From: Cinnamomum chago
Taxonomy: Eukaryota > Streptophyta > Magnoliopsida > Laurales > Lauraceae
DNA length: 64,000 bases
Assembly: GCA_038049695.1 (NCBI GenBank)
Contig: CP142456.1
Location: 20,556,501 to 20,620,500, forward strand
Direction: 5' to 3'
Part shown: positions 58,263-64,000 of the stretch, one piece after another
Layout of the letters: every line of letters starts with the position of its first letter
Position numbering within the stretch: the stretch's first letter is position 1
Translations under genes and position numbers: made by a program
Notes under the pieces: generated by a model
Told to the model about the DNA's origin: nothing
The model's database searches: none
Seen by the model: only the letters and a program-made list of their open reading frames with translations

Positions 58263-61167
58263 TGCGTGATAAAAATATGATGATATTGAGAGTTTCTTAA
58301 TAGACAAAAGGCATGATGGAGAGTCCAAATCACAAAAAAAAAAAAAAAAAAAAGAGGAAAACTCCAGTATTTTGTATTTTTTTTATCAGAGAATGAGTTT
58401 GACCGTGGAAATAACCCAGAATGATGTGAGAATTTGAGATATCTTATAAATAGCAAGGATGTTTGGCTTAATGATTTTGATTTTTAATAGATGGTGTCTA
58501 TCGTAGTTTTCCACTCCATTTACATCACGATTTATAAAATTTAAAGCCACACACACAAAAAAGAAAAAAAAAACCAGACTCACCCTTTCTCCCTCGACAA
58601 GAGTGCATTGTAGCACATCAATTACATGGAAAGTTTCCTGCCTCCTCTTTAGCTCCATGCTATTGTCGCGAGTTTTTCTTTTTTCAATAATATTGTCATT
58701 TTCTTATTAACTATGAAACTTATTATTTTGGTTAATTAATTCATATAATATATATTAATTTGAGTTTAGTTTTATTGTAAAATGGTTGTCATAGAAAATT
58801 AATGACTATATAGGAAATCATAAAAAATAGTTATTTCAAAAGTTTGATCATCTATGCTTAAAGTACAATGCATAAGTATGAAAATAATAACAACAATATT
58901 TATAGGGGTCAATATTCTAAAAATATAGTTATTTTTATAAATACCTCGAAGATAAATTCCAACTCATGGTCAATATTCCAAAGTGGGGGCGCTGGGTCCC
59001 TTTCTCGTTAACTAATTTTAAGATTTTGTTGAAGATTATTAGCAAAAAGATGATTTGTGGTGTAATGGTAAGGTTGTTCCTTTGAAATCCATGTTGTCTT
59101 GAGTTTGAGTCTCGGCATAAACTAGATTAATTTTTACCATGTCATTAAAAATACACGGGTCAGGTTGGGTCTAAAAAGTGTGCTTCATCTCTGACCCGAC
59201 CTAAATTACCCCGATCCGACCCATTTGAAATGCGTGATAAAAATATGATGATATTGAGAGTTTCTTAATAGACAAAAGGCATGATGGAGAGTCCAAATCA
59301 CAAAAAAAAAAAAAAAAAAAAAAGAGGAAAACTCCAGTATTTTGTATTTTTTTTATCAGAGAATGAGTTTGACCGTGGAAATAACCCAGAATGATGTGAG
59401 AATTTGAGATATCTTATAAATAGCAAGGATGTTTGGCTTAATGATTTTGATTTTTAATAGATGGTGTCTATCGTAGTTTTCCACTCCATTTACATCACGA
59501 TTTATAAAATTTAAAGCCACACACACAAAAAAGAAAAAAAAAACCAGACTCACCCTTTCTCCCTCGACAAGAGTGCATTGTAGCACATCAATTACATGGA
59601 AAGTTTCCTGCCTCCTCTTTAGCTCCATGCTATTGTCGCGAGTTTTTCTTTTTTCAATAATATTGTCATTTTCTTATTAACTATGAAACTTATTATTTTG
59701 GTTAATTAATTCATATAATATATATTAATTTGAGTTTAGTTTTATTGTAAAATGGTTGTCATAGAAAATTAATGACTATATAGGAAATCATAAAAAATAG
59801 TTATTTCAAAAGTTTGATCATCTATGCTTAAAGTACAATGCATAAGTATGAAAATAATAACAACAATATTTATAGGGGTCAATATTCTAAAAATATAGTT
59901 ATTTTTATAAATACCTCGAAGATAAATTCCAACTCATGGTCAATATTCCAAAGTGGGGGCGCTGGGTCCCTTTCTCGTTAACTAATTTTAAGATTTTGTT
60001 GAAGATTATTAGCAAAAAGATGATTTGTGGTGTAATGGTAAGGTTGTTCCTTTGAAATCCATGTTGTCTTGAGTTTGAGTCTCGGCATAAACTAGATTAA
60101 TTTTTACCATGTCATTAAAAATACACGGGTCAGGTTGGGTCTAAAAAGTGTGCTTCATCTCTGACCCGACCTAAATTACCCCGATCCGACCCATTTGAAA
60201 TGCGTGATAAAAATATGATGATATTGAGAGTTTCTTAATAGACAAAAGGCATGATGGAGAGTCCAAATCACAAAAAAAAAAAAAAAAAAAAAAGAGGAAA
60301 ACTCCAGTATTTTGTATTTTTTTTATCAGAGAATGAGTTTGACCGTGGAAATAACCCAGAATGATGTGAGAATTTGAGATATCTTATAAATAGCAAGGAT
60401 GTTTGGCTTAATGATTTTGATTTTTAATAGATGGTGTCTATCGTAGTTTTCCACTCCATTTACATCACGATTTATAAAATTTAAAGCCACACACACAAAA
60501 AAGAAAAAAAAAACCAGACTCACCCTTTCTCCCTCGACAAGAGTGCATTGTAGCACATCAATTACATGGAAAGTTTCCTGCCTCCTCTTTAGCTCCATGC
60601 TATTGTCGCGAGTTTTTCTTTTTTCAATAATATTGTCATTTTCTTATTAACTATGAAACTTATTATTTTGGTTAATTAATTCATATAATATATATTAATT
60701 TGAGTTTAGTTTTATTGTAAAATGGTTGTCATAGAAAATTAATGACTATATAGGAAATCATAAAAAATAGTTATTTCAAAAGTTTGATCATCTATGCTTA
60801 AAGTACAATGCATAAGTATGAAAATAATAACAACAATATTTATAGGGGTCAATATTCTAAAAATATAGTTATTTTTATAAATACCTCGAAGATAAATTCC
60901 AACTCATGGTCAATATTCCAAAGTGGGGGCGCTGGGTCCCTTTCTCGTTAACTAATTTTAAGATTTTGTTGAAGATTATTAGCAAAAAGATGATTTGTGG
61001 TGTAATGGTAAGGTTGTTCCTTTGAAATCCATGTTGTCTTGAGTTTGAGTCTCGGCATAAACTAGATTAATTTTTACCATGTCATTAAAAATACACGGGT
61101 CAGGTTGGGTCTAAAAAGTGTGCTTCATCTCTGACCCGACCTAAATTACCCCGATCCGACCCATTTG
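58263..61167. repeat. Tandem triplication of a 970-bp unit
   Basis: Units at 58263-59230, 59231-60200 and 60201-61167. The first differs by two bases in a poly-A run (20 against 22 A); otherwise I found the copies identical. Each contains a minus-strand 90-codon frame (58386-58658, 59356-59628, 60326-60598) with no recognised domain, and a tRNA-like segment. The unit ends in GACCCGACC-type phrases and GACCCATTTG. This is either a very recent duplication or an assembly artefact. Confidence 0.93.
59055..59120 (+). other. tRNA-like segment (possible SINE head), one per 970-bp unit
   Basis: TGGTGTAATGGTAAGG resembles an RNA polymerase III A box and GAGTTTGAGTCTC a degenerate B box at tRNA-like spacing. 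A convincing cloverleaf cannot be closed, so it is not called a tRNA gene. Copies recur 970 and 1940 bp downstream. Confidence 0.4.
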
Positions 61168-62749
61168 CTAGGGTCAAACTAAATTAAATTGGTCAAAATC
61201 AATTGGAAGTGATTTCAATTTGAAATCACTTCGCTTCAAATATGATAATAATAGTGTTTGGTTCATTTTATTCCTCTACTTTCCTAAGTTCAAGTAAGAT
61301 TTATTTTTTGTCATTTCATTCTCTATAACTTCCATTTGCATGTTAATGGATCTTGACATAACTTTTTTTTTTTTTTTTATCACATATGATTAGGGCAAAA
61401 CCACTAACCAATCTGAATAGAGATCAACTCTCCAGCTATGTTTTCCTTTAAGATTAGTCTAAAAGTTAGCCCCAAAGAAGCACCAAATTGTAAGATTCGT
61501 TAAAATATTTGGATCTAATTTTAGATTAAAACTCAATTTTTTAACTAAAAGAATATTGCAATATATGTTCAACTATGAAACCATTTTTAAACATATTTGA
61601 AGAATGCAGATGTGAGAAGAGGAATCAGACACAAATCCATGTTGACATATGATTGATTACTCATTTTAAAATAGTTTATGTAACATGGCTACAAGATTGC
61701 ACATAAAAATACTTCACGTGTAAAAGATACCTCTGGGATTCTCAAGATGCTGACTGCAGGCTCTATCTTTTCATTACTTGTGAAATAAACTTTTGTAAAA
61801 ACTAATATTTTAAATCAGAAACATCATATCCAGAGTTAAGCATAAAATCTCCACAAACAAAATTCTTCTAATGTGACTTTCTTAAGCCATTACTGAAATC
61901 TATTAGGTTCAGGATTAAATCTCACAAGCACTGGCATATCTCCCAATCGGACAAGCACTGGCATATCTCCCAATCGGAATATTGCAGTAAAACTAAAAAA
62001 AATAAAAATGCACCAGATAGAAAAAATAATAAAATGAAATTTCTTCAACTACTCCTTTCCCCTAATTGTATACAAATAAAATGCAGATACTCCCTGGCCA
62101 CAATTTCTCCAAAACCCAAACATCATCACAATGTGCAAAAATCCGCATACATTTTCATTAAAATATATTTAATGCCGTGTCTTAATCTGAGATTCTCCAT
62201 CAAGTAATGTAAATAACAAATGAAACTGAAGTGCAGAAAGTAAAAAATAAAAATAAAAATAAAAAAGATCCCCATTAATCTCGATGATCATAAAGAGAAA
62301 AACAAATGGCTTTTTCCAAAAAGCTCATTAACAAGATTACATATACACATAAAAGACCCAATAAAAAATAAAAATCTCCTATCTTAACAATCCAAGACAA
62401 ACATCTAATTACAAAGAATCTCATAATACAATTGGACCTTCAAACAAATAATCCAAAAGAAGAAAACTAAGAAATACAATCTCATACCTAAGATGGAGAA
62501 TTTGAAAAATCTGAGTTACTGGGATCTGATGATGGGCTGATGAAGAAGCTAAGAAAAGAATAGAGAGAGATAGAGTAAGGATTTGGGGACATGAAGAGAA
62601 GAGATGAGTAACGTGTTTTCACCAAAACCAGATCTGGAGATGAAGATGAGTGATAGAAATGGAGATGGGTGAGGCTTGAGAGAGATGGAGACCTTTTTCT
62701 TTTCTTTTTTTTTTGCCCTTTTTCGGAGATGGCGGTGAGAGGATCAATT
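61168..62749. other. AT-rich intergenic sequence
   Basis: Contains a perfect 27-bp tandem duplication (61924-61950 and 61951-61977) and A-rich microsatellites near 62245. No gene seen. Confidence 0.45.
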
Positions 62750-63000
62750 GGGGGGGGGGGGGGGGGGGGGGGGGGGTGTTGGCTTTCCATCTCCACATGT
62801 CCCTTAACCCACTGAGCCAACATAACAGCTAGACGAAGTTGGGGGGGGGGGGGGGGGGGGGGGGGGTTGGCTTTCCATCTCCACATGTCCCTTAACCCAC
62901 TGAGCCAACATAACAGCTAGACGAAGTTGGCTTGAGTTTTCGGTTTTAGGCTTTCCATCTCCACATGTCCCTTAACCAGCCAACATAACAACCTAAAAGT
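62750..63000. repeat. Poly-G minisatellite, about 90-bp unit
   Basis: A 27-G run (62750-62776) and a 26-G run (62841-62866) are each followed by the same block (GGCTTTCCATCTCCACATGT ... AACATAACAGC). A third, G-less and shorter copy follows at 62948-62990, and a more diverged one near 63030-63090. Confidence 0.85.
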
Positions 63001-63904
63001 ATTCATGTAAGTGATGCATTCGTTTTCATCTTTCTGTCTCCCCTTGTCCCTCTCCATGTGTCCCATAACCAACTGAGCCAACATAACAACATCCATGCAA
63101 GGCGTAAATATTACATAAATGATGAAAAAACCCAAATCTGATTGCAATTTTTTTTTTTTTAATGAAATGGCTACAATGAAGGTGAGTGGATTCTATGTCA
63201 TGCTTTGCTTTGCATTCAAGAGTTCTCTTTGAAATTCCTAAATTCCGAATAATGTACATGCCATTTGGTGAAATGGGCTGGTGGAGTTTTTATGAATAAA
63301 TAGGCCAAAAAAATTATTTTCTTATCAATAGAATTCTGAAATCTCCCATGACACGAAAAAAAATTCTTTCAAGAACTTTACCATTTTTGGAGTAAATGGC
63401 ATTGGTGAATTCTCTGCAATGCTCTATTTTCTTTTTGAGAATTTTTTAATTGTCTTCATGAAATTGAAGTTTGACTAATTAAATTATTCATAATTTCATG
63501 AAAGCGATTTAAAAATTCCCCAACTACATTCATGTAGTAAACAATAACTGTTTGATTAAATGCCAGTGACAGAATGAGAATGTAATGTTGTGTGGGTTGT
63601 TTGATTGTTTCTATTGAGAGTTTAAATTGTTGGTTTTTTGCAAATTTTGATGATTTTACCACTCTTATATTGAAAACAGATCACGTATTACTTTTTCATG
63701 CTTGTTAGTGAGTCATTTAATATTTTAAAGTTTCATTGTTTGTAGGTATGTTTTGATCCTTCGATATATTGCTTGAAAGGTTTGATTGGGTTAGATCAGA
63801 ACATGGGGGAAATTATTACAAAATATTCTGAGAGCAGCACAAACATTTCACAGGCTATTAGTGAAAGATTAAAATCATTTGATCACAGATTATGGTGGTT
63901 CGCC
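63001..63904. other. AT-rich intergenic sequence
   Basis: No coding region or RNA gene recognised. Confidence 0.4.
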
Positions 63905-64000
63905 TAGATATTCTTGCATGCTTTGATGAACCACTCTTCCTTGTGGGTCATAGTCTAGATATTCTTGCATGATTTGATGAACCACTCTTCCTTGTAGGTC
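63905..64000. repeat. 50-bp direct repeat cut by the window end
   Basis: TAGATATTCTTGCATG recurs at 63905 and 63955. The two units differ at few positions, and the array may continue beyond the window. Confidence 0.8.

Noticed and set aside
59055..59120. tRNA gene
   Set aside because: A- and B-box-like motifs only; acceptor and anticodon stems do not close convincingly.
58386..60598. Three identical 90-codon minus-strand frames as genes
   Set aside because: The whole 970-bp unit is copied, so identity says nothing about coding; no domain or start context supports a protein.

Overview
This is a window of a plant (angiosperm) nuclear genome. The evidence is a three-exon wall-associated receptor kinase gene, an intronless ESCRT-I VPS23/ELC-type gene, and a dense, nested population of plant-type transposable elements: Ty3/gypsy Tat, Athila-like and chromovirus-like elements, Ty1/copia, Cassandra and SMART-type mini-elements, CACTA, MULE, a hAT-like element and an L1-type LINE. 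Nothing bacterial or organellar was seen. The species cannot be named from the sequence.

Layout. 1-4.4 kb is intergenic, with a complete 238-bp mini LTR element, a probable solo LTR and a 190-bp CACTA-type foldback. At 4.4-6.2 kb lies the VPS23/ELC-like gene (minus strand), followed downstream by two decayed tandem copies of its own 3' end. 8.2-28 kb is repeat territory. An L1-type LINE on the minus strand has been split by a complete but decayed copia element (15170-24334) and by a large solo LTR (11874-14643). The copia element was itself hit by a hAT-like element (17296-18674). A SIRE/Maximus-like solo LTR (8808-11019) sits in a neighbouring repeat, a second copy of which lies at 24.4-25.2 kb and leads into a 158-bp tandem array. 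29.4-33.5 kb holds an Athila-like gag-protease fragment fused to a broken MULE transposase.

33631-48109 is a non-autonomous CACTA element (TIR CACTACAAGAAA, TSD AGT). It carries a three-LTR Cassandra array containing 5S rRNA sequence and a full-length, apparently intact Tat-lineage gypsy element (35874-47843). That element has LTRs identical by eye, TSD GTGAC, one uninterrupted 2012-residue gag-pol frame with a second (archaeal-type) RNase H, a 49-bp tandem array, and an oppositely oriented gene (37219-39445) whose frame is restored by removing two short canonical introns.

49588-53941 is the complete wall-associated kinase gene, with a duplicated W-box-bearing motif upstream. Beyond it are a truncated chromovirus-like LTR carrying two CACTA pieces (from 55255, and 55993-57690), a near-perfect tandem triplication of a 970-bp unit (58263-61167), and AT-rich sequence with poly-G minisatellites to the end.

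Only two ordinary host genes are supported. Insertion order can be read from the nesting: the LINE predates copia, which predates the hAT-like element; CACTA predates the Tat element, which is the youngest large insertion.
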